Assembly (NCBI RefSeq): GCF_008831285.2
Contig: NC_045150.1
Location: 12,319,868-12,383,867 of the forward strand
Reading direction: 5' to 3'
DNA length: 64,000 nucleotides
Source of the DNA: Nymphaea colorata
Taxonomy: Eukaryota > Streptophyta > Magnoliopsida > Nymphaeales > Nymphaeaceae
Shown in pieces: positions 45,900 to 59,300 of this stretch. Positions within the stretch are counted from its first letter, which is position 1. Every line of letters begins with the position of its first letter. A program made the translations under genes and the position numbers. Under the pieces are notes generated by a model, which ran no database searches, was not told the origin of the DNA, and was given only the letters and a program-made list of their open reading frames with translations.

Positions 45900-48815
45900 C
45901 AATGATCTTGTTTTATTACCATGATAGCGTAAGTGTGTTCCGCATTTGAGTTGGTAAGAACCACTCAATTGCAGGTATTAATCCCTTTATGCCGCCTGAA
46001 AACGCCTGAATCATTTAAAGCTGGAGGATCGCTTCAAGGATGGTTGCTCCATCTTCACGTCCGTTGACATTCAACTGAAAAGCCCTTCAAAATGCTAGCT
46101 GAAATCATACGTTGATTTATGTGTCGAGTTTATTTTGCGAATTTTGTGTCAGACATGGCTAAAATAAAGAAGATTGAGTTTTTTGTGTTTGGAGCGAATG
46201 GTAGAAGAAATGGATCCAAACCAAAATCAAAGAACCAAAACTGAATCAAGAGCATCCTACACCCTCAATCAAGTTTAACATGTGAGAATGCTCTTCTTTC
46301 CCCTGGCACTGTAAGGTGCTCTTAACCAGCCCATTTCTTTCCATTCCATTTTGTTTTTGCCATTTTTCTTGTTTCGCTTGTTGTTTTGCTGATTTTTGTA
46401 CGTTTGCAGCGAGGACATGGGAAGAATCATCAGCGACGAGGGTGCTTGAAGCCAATGTTGGTGGATTCTCCGCCTTCTAGGTGTGGGATGAGCCTTAGCC
46501 GGCCATATTTCCTTATTTTAATGTATATTACTAACTCAGTTAAGGAGAAGAGGAGAAGATTGCTCCGGCAGCGCCCTACTTGCCGCCGGTCGTCTCCTCT
46601 ATCTCACTGACGTTGACAAATTCTAAGATTTTCTAATTTCTACCGTAGATGTTGTGAGTTCCTCGAGCGTGCTGCAGATTAGGGTGTTGATTCTGTTTTC
46701 TTCAGATCAGGATAGGATCTTTACGGTGATTCTTCTCTTTTGTTTTCCGTCCGGCAGGCAAGTTCTACATTTTTTTTGTTTCGCTCGTTTTGTTGTTTTT
46801 AGTTATTTTAGTTCCCGCCCGCTGTAATTCCAGCGTGAGGGTAGGTATCTTTTCATAGTTCATACACGCTGTTCATGCATTGTCAGTGTTTCATCTCATC
46901 GCATTGGTCTTGCCAGAAGATTGAACAGAATCCGGCCAATCGCCATTGTTTCCGGTCTGGCATGGGTGCCTGCCATTGCCGTAGAAGTCGCGGATGCCAT
47001 GGGACACATTAGGAATCAATTGGAACCACCAGGGACAATTTAGAAAATGCCATGATTTTCCATTTTGTTGGCATGGTGTTCGATACCGGCACCTAATTTC
47101 TAAAACCTACCTTATACTTAAGTTTCCATTTTAGGGCCTAACCTTTCTAATTTTCGTATCACACGCCTGACTTTTGGTAACAATTTCCAAAAGGTGGTCT
47201 CCACTTTGATAATGAGAAAACTGCAAACCCAGAATTCGAATTAGCGGAATCTGAATCCGCTGACTGAAATTGAATTGGAGGTGAACCAATTTAACTAAGC
47301 CAAATTGTGAAGATCTTTTAAATATTTGATATTTGTATTGTCAGCTATTTCGTATAATTATCGTCGTTTCATCAAAATATATTTTTATTATTTTTTGCCA
47401 AGTCACGACTAGTATATTAATAATATTCACACCCCTGACTACTTTATTTTTGTGGTGTTGTCTGATCTAATAAAATGTGAAGAAAACATATTGAATCAAA
47501 TAAAAAAAATGTCAAATTGTACTTTAAGTATATTGTTACATACATTGGGATGAGGTTCTTTTCAAGATTAGAAACACATCCAATTTTAAGCAATCATGTG
47601 AAAATAATGTGGATGTGAACTAAGTTCGATTTAATCACCCTTTAGAAGGTACTTTCTTGTTGGAACTAAGAAGGTATAGAGTTCAGTCCAATTAAGGGTG
47701 AATCATGGTGACTGTATACAATGGGCAGTGGGTATGTCAGAGCATTTCTAAACTGTCTTTTGACGGGCCGAGTATCAGGTACCTGACACACAGGTACCCG
47801 GCCCGATACCCATGCTTAGATCCGTTTTCTCAATCGTAATGAATGTTTCCCTGTTATTTGGACCACTTTTCTGAGATATGGGTGTATGATGGCTCTCTCA
47901 TATAATGTTTTCCTTATTGTTTTACTTGTTGGTAGGTTTATTTGAGGCGAACCATCATGCCAAATGTGGCTCACAAATGTTACCCTTTGCTTTTTTTTTT
48001 TTTTAATCTTCCCTATGACATATCATTTGATTGTTAATGACTATTGCTGGACCTCTGATCACTTGTTAAACAGTGAATGTAAGAACATTTTCTCCTTCTA
48101 TACATCATCCACTATGTCTTGTTAAGAGGTTATGCAGACAAATTTTTGTGTGCTGCACTGTAAGGATTCACGCATGTTAAGTAGTTTTAGTTTTTATCTT
48201 CATTCATAAACATTATGAAAGTGTTATAATACCAACGATGTATACACTTGGTTGAATCTTATGGACTTTTGTTGCTCTGCCACATGCTAAGGCCACATTA
48301 AATTTTCATGAACTCATTAGGTTTGAACAAATTTTGAGGCTTCAATAGTTCTTTGATGGCTCTTCGTAGATTGTTCCACTATGTCTGGATCCGTAGTGTT
48401 TTGAGCCACCTTGTTTGTTGCGTGCACACACAAGTGTATTGCGTCCAATGGGCTGTCATCTAAAACTGCAAATATAAAAGAACAACAATATGAGATTGTC
48501 AAAAAATTATAAAGCTATCTAGATTAGATGCTTAAATCTTTAAAATATTTTGCATCTAACTGCATCTTGGATATTCAATTTAAGATACACAATTCATGGG
48601 GTAGATATATTAAAACCCATAGGTAAATGTGTGCTTCGCTTATTGTGTTCGAATAAGGATTCAAACGATAGCCTGAAGGGCATAGCGCGATTAGCTTGGT
48701 AAGGATACTTTTTTCTCGCACATGAAAGCCATACAATTGCACGGAATTGGAAGAGTTTCTAATCCGTCAAAGTGCACCAATAAGTAGCTTGCGTGTGGTC
48801 AGGTTATCACCTTCA
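45900..48815. other. Intergenic between ADCS and tRNA-Ser, no sure gene
   Basis: Mostly AT-rich. Near 46290-46340 there is a segment (TTTCCCCTGGCACTGTAAGG, then TGCTCTTAACCA) resembling the end of compound-repeat unit 2 at about 19967. A minus-strand stretch at about 48317-48465 follows a plausible acceptor (TATTTGCAG) and reads DDSPLDAIHLCVHATNKVAQ and onward for about 28 residues to a stop, so it could be a small exon or relic of an unidentified gene. The ORF at 46386-46610 is not recognised. Confidence 0.4.
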
Positions 48816-48896
48816 GTCGATATGTCCGAGTGGTTAAGGAGACAGACTTGAAATCTGTTGGGCTTGCCCGCGCAGGTTCGAACCCTGCTGTCGACG
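48816..48896 (+). tRNA. tRNA-Ser (anticodon TGA)
   Basis: An 81-base type II tRNA that folds cleanly. The acceptor strand GTCGATA pairs with TGTCGAC (one T-G wobble) and the discriminator base is G. The D-arm contains the A box (TCCGAGTGGTTAAGG). The anticodon stem ACAGA/TCTGT encloses CTTGAAA, with anticodon TGA reading UCA. There is a long serine-type variable arm, then the T-arm GCAGG-TTCGAAC-CCTGC containing the B box. There is no intron and no encoded CCA. A run of six T at 48912-48917 is a likely Pol III terminator. It looks functional. Confidence 0.96.
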
Positions 48897-48917
48897 CATC
48901 TTCCGTTGTCCTTTTTT

Positions 48918-50100
48918 CTCAACTGTTTCTCTCTATGCGTAACTTGGAGGAAGAGGCGGAAACATCTTTCCTCGACCAGTCAAAAGCACATTGTTAACAA
49001 ATGTTCCGTAACTTTTTCTGCATTTCATGTCCTTCTAAAGGCTTTTAGCAGTCATATCTGCGGCTCTTCCAATCGTGCAATTGAGACACTCGAAAAACCT
49101 TTTAACTAATTGTTTTCTTCGCGGCCTTGGTGTTGAATGCGTGTTCAATTTAATTAAATACGTGCTTCAACAGTTAAATACAATTTAAGGTAGGGTTGCA
49201 CAATAACTCGAGTCAGTTTGAGGAGATCGATTTTTTTTTTTTTTTTTATAAATGAGTCCGTTCACATTCAAATGTATGCTTAAAATGTTAAACTAGTTGA
49301 GTTTAAGCTCGATTTGACTCGACCACATAATGAATAATGAATTACAACGAGAAAATAATTAAATGAGTAGTAACTACACAAGCTAACCGAGTTAAGCAAG
49401 TTCAAAGAAATGAGAAATGCTTATGCATAAATGAGTTAAACGAGTCTATTTTGTATTGTCGAATTGAGCTTGAATTTTTGGAATCGAGTTGAGCACGAGC
49501 TGGCCCAAGTCGAGGTTGACTTGGCTCGTGTGCAGCCCTCTTATAGGAGATTGAAATAAACATACCACTTGATGTTGCTGGATGGTAAAAAAAAAGTTAA
49601 ACTTAATTGTTATAAGAGTTTGCTAAAATCATCATTATGAACCAACATTAATGTCTATGAGACTAAAATTAGTTACGGTTTTAAATTTTTTAGCCATGTG
49701 ACAGCAGATTATATGTTATAAACCTAACAAGAAAGCATGAAATGATTTCCTTGTTTAAATGAAAGACTCTCCACTATAAGGGAAAGATAAATTTTAAAAA
49801 AATATATTTATATATAATTATCAAAATGCCCTTGTTGTATAAGGTGGGGACATGTAGGTGTTTAACATGGAAAGTGCTCTCGTGCAACAGCGTCCGGTGG
49901 CTGATTTCAGTTTTCCTCTAAATATAGTATTATGAAAATATGTTCTCAAGTAACACAACGTTATTTTTACCAAATACTTTTTTATTGAAACATGGCCAAC
50001 ATTTATGCAAATAAATGTAAATTAAAAGTCAGGCAATCAAGTGAAACTCTCACCCAGCATGCTAAATCACGTTCTTTAATTTCTTATAGTCTTCTTGTCG
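48918..50100. other. Intergenic, AT-rich, no gene recognised
   Basis: No convincing ORF. About 49190-49550 contains the degenerate AACTCGAGTCAG ... TTGGCTCGTGTGCAGCCC type of repeat; a related piece (AGCTCGAGCTGGGC, GTGTGCAGCCC) occurs near 12740-12792. Confidence 0.5.
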
Positions 50101-50369
50101 TTTTTGTTTGTTGAGTGAATAAAAGTTTGTTTCAAGTCCTTTTTTAGTAGTTTATATGAGAAATGTGTGGCTGATTAAAATAAACCGAAAAAGGTAGTTA
50201 ATTATAAAAGTACGGGAAAAATCTAGGACTTTAAGAAAATTTCCCCGCCGCCCTATCAATACGTGCAGCGCGATTAACCCGAACTGCCTCCGAGGTCCTT
50301 ATTTTTCCCTCCAGATTCCCGCGGGCTTTTCGAAACGCTTCCACCTCTCCCTGCTTCTCCCGTCGGAGA

Positions 50370-53300
50370 ATGGAGGCATCACCGCCGGACATATCTCCTG
50401 AGAGGTCTCCGACGGCGGCCCCGAGAATACATCGCTTGGAGGAATCCGTCATCAATAGGATCGCCGCTGGAGAGGTGATCCAACGCCCGGTGTCAGCCGT
50501 GAAGGAGCTCGTGGAGAATAGTCTCGACGCCGGATCGACGTCCATCAATGTTGTTGTCAAGGATGGTGGCCTGAAGCTCATCCAAGTTTCAGATAATGGA
50601 CACGGTATTCGGGTAGGGAATTCTGGCTCTGACAATATCTTAGTGAGGAACTTGGTGTCATTCGTTCACCTATCCCCGCGTTTCATCCGAGGGTTTATGG
50701 ATTGTTTATGTTATTTTATTTTATTTTTATGTATGGGAAATCATGTTGTAGACCTTCTTGGGACCCTTTCATTTATTACTATGATGATGATGATTATTTT
50801 ATAGTTTGGCGTTGTTGTTACTTCAGAAAATCAGGTATAGAAAATTGCCCCTGAATATTTGATTACAATATGTTGACTGGATTGCATTAGGTTTTTGGTC
50901 GTTTATGCTTTTCAAGTTGTTGGTTGATGACATTGATGCAGTCACAAAATCTATCTGAATTTTCTCGCAATAGTTAATCTATAGGCTACAGATATATATG
51001 CTTTTCTCAGGACAAGCATCTGATGACTTTCCGAGAGACGCTTCAAGTCCATTCTCTTTTACAATGACCATCGCGCTGAAATTTATATTAAATTAGTTTA
51101 TCCTGGGCACAAGGCACGCTAGACTGATTAGCAATTTATAAGAAAGCCAATGGAATTTTAAACATCTGATATAGAAGTCAGATTTTCTCGAACAGAAAGC
51201 GTAGTAACTGGTCCGTTTTCAAAGGATTTGATGTGACAGCCTATCTAAAGTGGGAACAGTGTCATATATAAGATTTCGAGATTAAGAAAATTCGATAGTC
51301 ATATACACGTGTTATATTTACCTTATGTCCTGCTTCGTAGCCGAGCCTTTTCTGGGATGTGAACCGACGAGGAAGATTAGGATTGTCGGGCCCCGTCCTG
51401 GTGAATGCTTGGTTCAGTCTTTGACCGTATTGTTGCATTTGAGACCTTCAGTCTAAGCTGTCACTGGTTATGTATGCGTACAACTTGAGTAAAAACCATT
51501 ACGAACTGATAGTGGTTACTGATTTAGATCAATTTGGAATTTGGATTGAGATGGACGTTCCATGTCCTAAAAGTTTCTGTAGAAATGAAAATACTTTACG
51601 ATCCTTGACATCAGGGGGGGACATGCAGCTTGAGGTGCATCTCATGTCTTCTCTTTGTCTTCTTCTTTCCTAATTGCTGTAGTAGTCTATCCTGTCCAGA
51701 TTTGCAAGTGACAATGCATTCATAGAAGCCAAGAAAATAGATTTGGGGACATCATTTTCATGTGAATTCTTGTTGACAGGATATTTGTGTTCAGGCTTTG
51801 AATTCACCATCTTTAGATTTGATTCCATGTGACTTTTAAATGGCCATAATTTTTCACAAAAAAATAAAACTATGCTGGCTAAGCTTAAAAAAACACGTGC
51901 TTGTAAACAAATGTCATGATCAGGTTTTGGGATTCCCAACCCTTGTGATTTCTTCTTCATCCATGGTCATTTCTTTTTTTAGATTTGAGTTTATATGTCT
52001 TAAGGACAAAATACAATGAGAGAGACTATGGCTGGAAAGCTAGCATGAGTTTTGTTCATGCAGCAACTGTGATTCCTACGCCTTCACTGACCCAGCCCAT
52101 AGACACCCCAATCAAACAAGGGTAAGGCCAGGACAGGCCTAGTGGAAGGGTAATTGTTTTTTATAAGGGCTAGAACCATTTTTCTCGTGTTGTATTGGTC
52201 CAAAGAACTATCTTATGACCACAGTTCTATGATTACAATTCCTTACTGTTCTTGTTGAACTACCAAAGTCACATTATTGAGGCTAACAACATGATAATCT
52301 TTAGAGTTTAGGGAATACAGATAATTCATAATTATAACCATGTAAATATGAAATGACAGCAACAAAATACTGATCCTTCGGCTTTCTTTGCAGGGTCCCT
52401 TTCCCTTGCTTGAATCCATAGGCTTACTCTTTTGGCACCACATGAACCAAAGGTTGCACCAACTATCCTTTATGGGAACCTGATACGAATAAACCTATAG
52501 ATTTGTTCATATGTTACGATCCATCCCAATAAAAGGTGATATCTATGTCACATAGGTACTGGTCCGGGTGCATATCACTTTCAAAAAATTTGGGTACACA
52601 CACACACACACACACTCATAGAAAACAGTAATAAGATTTTAAACAAATAAAACAATATAGAAAGTTCTATTAAAGAAAATTAAGTCGCTGGAAAATTGCC
52701 AGTAGATGGAAAAACTTACTGAATAGGTGGAGGTAGATCATAGAGGACATGAACAACCCTTTAGTTTCTGTCTAGGGCTCTTCAATTCCATCATATATAC
52801 ACGATTGCTAAAAAACTTAAATGGACAAAAATGGACTTAGTCAACTTTGACTGAGTCCAAAAAAGGACGGATACAGTTATGAGTGTTTTGACTACACCCG
52901 ACTCAGGTTTGACCGTGTCCGTCCATGTCCATGGGCGTGCCCATGCCAACATGGGTACCTGACCCAAATAAAGGTACCCTCGTGACATAGGGTGGTATGA
53001 TCATAGTTGGTACCACATTCAATAACTACGCAATAAAACTTCTCTAGTACCAATCTGTTTTTTACTTTTTTAAGTTTATAGTTCTATTTTATTAGTATAT
53101 ATGATTGACAATTTGACACTGTCATGGAGGTGGAAGATTTTTACTGTCAATAATAGAGGTAACCATACCTCAAAGAGTAGACTGTAGGTGCCATATCTTA
53201 GGAGGTTCAAAGTCATTTTGCAGAATTACATGGTTAAATATGTGGACCAACATGGTGTCAGGCAACATCATACTGATGGAATGGGGATGAAGTCTTGCAG

Positions 53301-56278
53301 CACATCCTGTGGGTTCTTCAATATGTATGATTTACCCAGTCATTTTATGCTTTATGTATGATATGCATGTGGGGGATGGGACTTATTGTTTCATGACCTC
53401 CGACGGCCTGAGGATAAATGGATGGTGAATGGATTGTTTTCTGAATCACAAGAAAGATGATTAAGAGATCAAACAAGGAAGCGAGGTACTGAAGTTGGGA
53501 CTTATAGAGGAAAATATAATTGGAGATAAATTCTGTCTTCTTTTTTCTTGAGGAAGTTAAAACCATTACATTTTCTGATTTCCATTTTATCTGTCTGAAA
53601 GCACAATGTAATACAGTTTTGGCACCTTGTTTTTAGACAGTGGATTAATAGTTTGTTTTTATACAAAATCAATATTGATGTAGGTATGGGCTTTTTTTTT
53701 TCTCTTGGATTAGAATGTGGGATTCATCTTGAAAAACATAACTGATTTTTGGCGAGAAATCTTCTTTCAAACCATGCTAAATTTTCATTGGGAATGTCTA
53801 TTGTGAGACAATTAATTTTAGAATGTACATCATTAAATAACTATTTTCAGGACATTGTTGGCTGTTCAGGATTCAAAGAGTTATTGCTCTTGCTTTCCGT
53901 GGGTGCACTCAAAGTTTTGATTGCCTGCTAATCTGTCATCAGTTTCATACTTTCATATATATTAAGTAGATCACAATTGAACTGCTGCCACAAATGGTTT
54001 TACAATATTCATTGTTTTACTGGTGTATCTGTTACATTATTACTTTTTCTCATAGGCTATCAAAATTAAATTTTTTAAATGTTTTACAGTTTGAAGACCT
54101 GCCAATACTTTGTGAAAGACACACCACATCAAAGCTAAGTGCATTTGAAGACCTTCAAACTATAAAGTCAATGGGGTTTAGAGGAGAGGCATTGGCCAGC
54201 ATGACATATGTTGCTCATGTTACAGTTACAACAATAACTGAAGGTGAATTGCATGGATATAGGTAACCTTTTTACTTGTCCTTAAGCTGATCTACATTCT
54301 TTTGTGACAGGTATAGAAGTACTCATATGAACATTTCTTTAAGATATCTATGACGTAGAAGTGGGAATGGGTTATCATGTGATGTAGGCTTTTTTCCATT
54401 TTTGCACCTTGAAATTTGACCATCTGTTTGTTTTTCATTTTATCTTCCTAAGTAGCATTGAAATAGATAGAGGAACTCTTTTGTGAATTTGGTGCAAAAT
54501 TCAAACTTAATTATTTTGGATCTAGTGCAAAATTCGAGATTAAAAAGGAATGTTAGTTCAAGCTCACATGCAGGACAGTACATCCATTCGGTTTATTTTC
54601 CCCTTTTTTCTTGGTCATGTAAAAAAAGAAATGAGGTCCTTAAAGGCATTGTTATTTGTATCCTTCACACATGCAAATAATGCATTCAAGATTACCATCT
54701 TTCGTTTTCCTATTTTCTTCATGGTTCTTCACATGTACGAATATCTGGTTGTCTATTGTTTGTTTTAGGGTATCATATAGAGATGGAGTGATGGAGCATG
54801 AGCCTCGACCATGTGCTGCAGTGAAAGGAACCCAAGTCATGGTAAGTACTTTTTCTCTTGCATCTGATGTATCTTGTATTTACTACTATTTGTGTAGTTT
54901 TCTGAACTTCAAGTTCCATTCATCAGGTTGAAAATCTTTTTTATAACATGTCAGCTCGAAGGAAAACATTGCAGAGTTCTAATGATGACTATTCCAAAAT
55001 TGTGGACTTAATTAGTAGGTTTGCAGTTCACCATAAGAATGTCAGTTTTTCGTGCAGAAAGGTTGGCTTTTCACTGTTTTCCTTTCAGTGCTAGTATTTT
55101 CCACAAAAAGGAAATTGAATTGTTACTGTTTTCTGCATGGACCAGCATGGTGTGAATAAAGCAGATGTTCATACTGTGGGGTCAAACTCAACCATGGCTG
55201 CAATAAGAGCTGTATATGGACTCTCTATATCTCGTGATTTAGTCGATGTGACGGCTTCAGAGAATGATCCTTCTCAATCAGTATTTGACATGAAGGGCTT
55301 CATTTCTAATGCAAATTACAATGCCAAGAAAACAACTATGGTGTTGTTTATAAATGGTATGTCCTCCTTGAATTGTTGGATAAGTTTTATAAAATAGTAT
55401 TTTCTGGCACTTCACAGAATTTCCATTAAGACGTACATAAGGTCTAGCCTTTTCATGTGTTAATGAAAACTATTATCTTTGCCCTGTAATTTAATTTTAA
55501 CTCAGATTGCATACCTATTTCTCGTTTTACCATCACAAAATTCACGTATAGATGAAGAGTTACTTTTGGAAGTGGAATGGTAGTATCAAAAAGTTATTCA
55601 TGTGGAGAAAAAATATTCCTATTCCACTATAAGGAAAAACGAAGAGTTACTTTTGGAAGTGGAATGGTAGTAGTAAAAAGTTATTCATGTGGAGAAAAAA
55701 TATTCCTATTCCATTATAAGGAATAAAAATTTTGTATGTGATATAATTCTAAAGCTTTTAGTTTCCCTTCTAACAATTTTCCCACCTTAGGAGCTGGAGC
55801 TTAGTTTTGGGTCAAGGGGATGGATAAAAGATAGGATGTCATTTAGGGGCAGAGGTTAGTTATATCTTGATGGTTATCTAGTTGGAAACAAAAACAAGAA
55901 ACTTGAACATGCTACTTTTGTCATTTATGTGCAAAGAAAGTGATGTGTTGGGTTAGGTCTCCTTTTATGTCCTTGAGATCTCTTGTTTTGCATTTTTTAC
56001 CTTTTTTGTTTCTAATTGATTTGTTGCATCTTGAGCAATACTTAAATACTTTCGTTCTCTTATCTTCCTTTTTGCTATATGGCAAATTTTCACACTGTTC
56101 ATGGTATCAATTGGTTCCAGTATATTTACGTACGTCCTTAGAAGCATGCAATATGCTGTTTAAGCTTCCTATTGACAGAAAGCTGATGCAAATATGTTAT
56201 TCCTTTTCCCCCTTTGGGTTACCCCCTGATAGAAATGTAGCACCAATATCTGTAACCCGAAAACAACACTCACGCAGG

Positions 56279-56324
<46 letters not shown>

Positions 56325-59300
56325 ACAAGAAGAAACTGAGGAGAAGAAGCCGTAGCCAAAATGGTTTGCACGGCCTCTATTTATAATCTCATTTTCAGAA
56401 TTCTAAGAGTCTCCAATCGTAGAATCCTAAGAGATTTCACAAGCTCCAAGGACATTAATTACATCATAGAAACCTAAGAGACTTCACATATTACAAAGAT
56501 ATTAACTACAACATAGAATCCTAGGAGACTTCCCATATAACAAGGATATTAACTATAACATAGAATCCTAGGAGACTCTTCACATGTTACAAGGACATTA
56601 AATATTTTAACACATTCTACAAGGAGGTGGAATCCTAAGAGACTCCTCTTCAACGTGCTGGTGAAGGCTTTATATTTTAACACCCTCCCTCAAGTTGTGC
56701 ATGGTTTTGCACCATGTACAACTTGCCTTTTAGAAACCAGAATCGTTCCTTTGTTAATCCTTTTGTAAATAAGTCTGCAACTTGTTCATCTGTACGAACA
56801 TAAATAGGCTGAATTTCCTTGTCTTCCACCTTTTGTCTAACAAAGTGTTGATCAATCTCAATGTGCTTTGTTCGACCATGTTGTACGGGATTAAAGGCAA
56901 TGTTAATAGCGCTTTGATTATCGCACATTAACATTGATGTTTTAATCTTTTCTCCAATGTCTTCTAGCAAATGTCTAACCCATGTAACTTCAGCAGTACC
57001 TGCAGCCATGCATCTGTATTCAGCTTCAGTGCTGGATCTTGCTACTGCCTTTTGCTTTCGACAACTCCAAGACACAAGATTACGTCCAATGAAAATACAA
57101 AAACCAGAAATGGACTTTCTTTGATCGGGATCTCCAGCCCAATATGCATCTGTGAATGTCATAAGTTGATGTCCAGTAGTTATATTTTCACTCTTACCAT
57201 AAACTAAGCCATCTCCTGCTGTCCCTTTAAGATATCTTAATATTCTTTTGACAGCATCCATGTGAGTATCTCTAGGTGCATGCATAAATTGGGATACTTG
57301 ATTCACAGCATATATAATATCTGGTCTAGTAAATGTAAGATATTGAAGTGCCCCAACAATACTTCGATATTGCGTAGGATCTTCATATAACTCCCCATCT
57401 TGAGCACTTAGTCTTTGATTTAGAACACTAGGAGTTCCAACAGGCTTACAATCAGACATACCTGACTTTTTCAACAAATCCAACGTGTATTTCTGTTGTG
57501 TCAATGTGAGGCGATTATTGTGCCTATCAATCTCCACTCCAAGAAAGAATCGTAAATCACCAAGCTCTTTCATTTTGAAGTTTTGCATCATCAAAACTTT
57601 AGCTTCTTCTATGTGTTTTTCTGAATTGCCTGTGATAACAATATCATCAACATATATAAGAAGTAAAGTAAATATGTTTTCCTTTCGATAAATGAAAAGA
57701 GAGTGATCTAGAGGACATCTCCGAAAACCACATTCTTGAATCTTGCAAGAGAAACTGTCAAACCACGAACGTGAGGCCTGTTTAAGTCCATAAATAGATT
57801 TTCTTAGTTTGCAAACCCATGCATGAGAGTCTCCTTTCGTGTATCCTGGAGGTTGTTCCATATATACTTCCTCCCTTAAATCACCATGAAGAAAAGCATT
57901 CTTCACGTCCATTTGATGTAGTCTCCATCCATATTCAACTGCCAATGATATAATCACGCGAATTGTTCCCATTTTGATCACAGGGCTGAATGTCTCATCA
58001 TAATCTTCTCCATATTGTTGTGTAAACCCTTTTGCTACTAACCTTGCTTTGTGTCTTTCTATGCTGCCGTCAGGTTTGTATTTAATTTTGTATACCCATT
58101 TGGAGCCCACTACGTTCTTTTCGTGTGGCCTCGGAACGATCTCCCATGTTCCACATTCATGCAAGGCATCCATTTCTTCTTTCATAGCCTTTCTCCAATG
58201 ATGTGATTTTGATGCTTCATCAAATGAAGTAGGTTCTTCCTCCTTGCCAACTTTTGCCATGAATAACTGAAAATCAAGTGATAAAGAATCATAGCTAACC
58301 CACCTGTGAATGGGATGACGAATGCGTTGGGATCTTCTAAGGTGGGGCATGTTGTCTTCTTCACTGTGAGCATCTCTGTCCCTTAGTCGTCGACTGTAGA
58401 TAAGACCCGAATACCGATGTGCATCGTTGCTCTGTTCATTATTGTTTTCGTGATGACTTAATGACTGTGTTGGATCTTCTTGATTTTCACTTTGAGCCAT
58501 ATCCGACGGTTGTATTGCTCTCTCTGAATCTTCACTTTGAGGCACATCATTTTCTATAACAGGATCTGCATTGAATAACTGTGTACTGGTCCAGGGATCA
58601 TAAGATTCAATGGTCATAGGCATTTCATTTGTATTATCAAAACTATGTTCATCAAAAATGACATTTCTTGAAGTTTTGATACGTTTAGTTGTTGGATCAT
58701 AGCATCGAAAACCTTTATATTCATCAGCATATCCAACGAATCTACATTGAATAGCTTTGTCTTGAAACTTGTTCCTCAAGGCAGCATCAACGTGAACATA
58801 GCATACACAACCAAAAACCTTCAAGTTCTTGTAATCAGGTTGTTTGCCTAAGAGTGTAAAATATGGCGATTTAGACATCAAGAGTGTCATAGGCAAACAA
58901 TTTATTATGTATACAGCAGTATGGAAGGCTTCAGTCCACAAGGAAATGGGCACATTAGTATCATGCATCATGCTCATGGCGCTTTCAACTATATGTCGAT
59001 GTTTCCGCTCAACTACACCATTTTGTTGTGGTGTGTAAGGGCAGGAAATTTGTCTAGTTATCCCTTTTTCACGTAGAAATTCAATAAAATCAAGCGAGGA
59101 ATATTCTCCCCCTCCATCACATTGAAAATGCACCACATTGGATGAAAATTTAGTTTGAATCATGGCATAGAAGTTTCGAAATATGTGAGGTACTTCTGAT
59201 TTGTGTTTCATGAAGTAAATCCAGGTGAAACGTGAGTAAGAGTCAATGAATAAGACATAATATCTTGACCCAGACATGGAATCAATAGGGGCTGGCCCCC

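Noticed and set aside
55940-56386. 148-codon + strand ORF ending in an Arg/Glu repeat
   Set aside because: It crosses MLH1 intron sequence, the foldback arm and the GA tract of the LTR, so it is a composite artefact.
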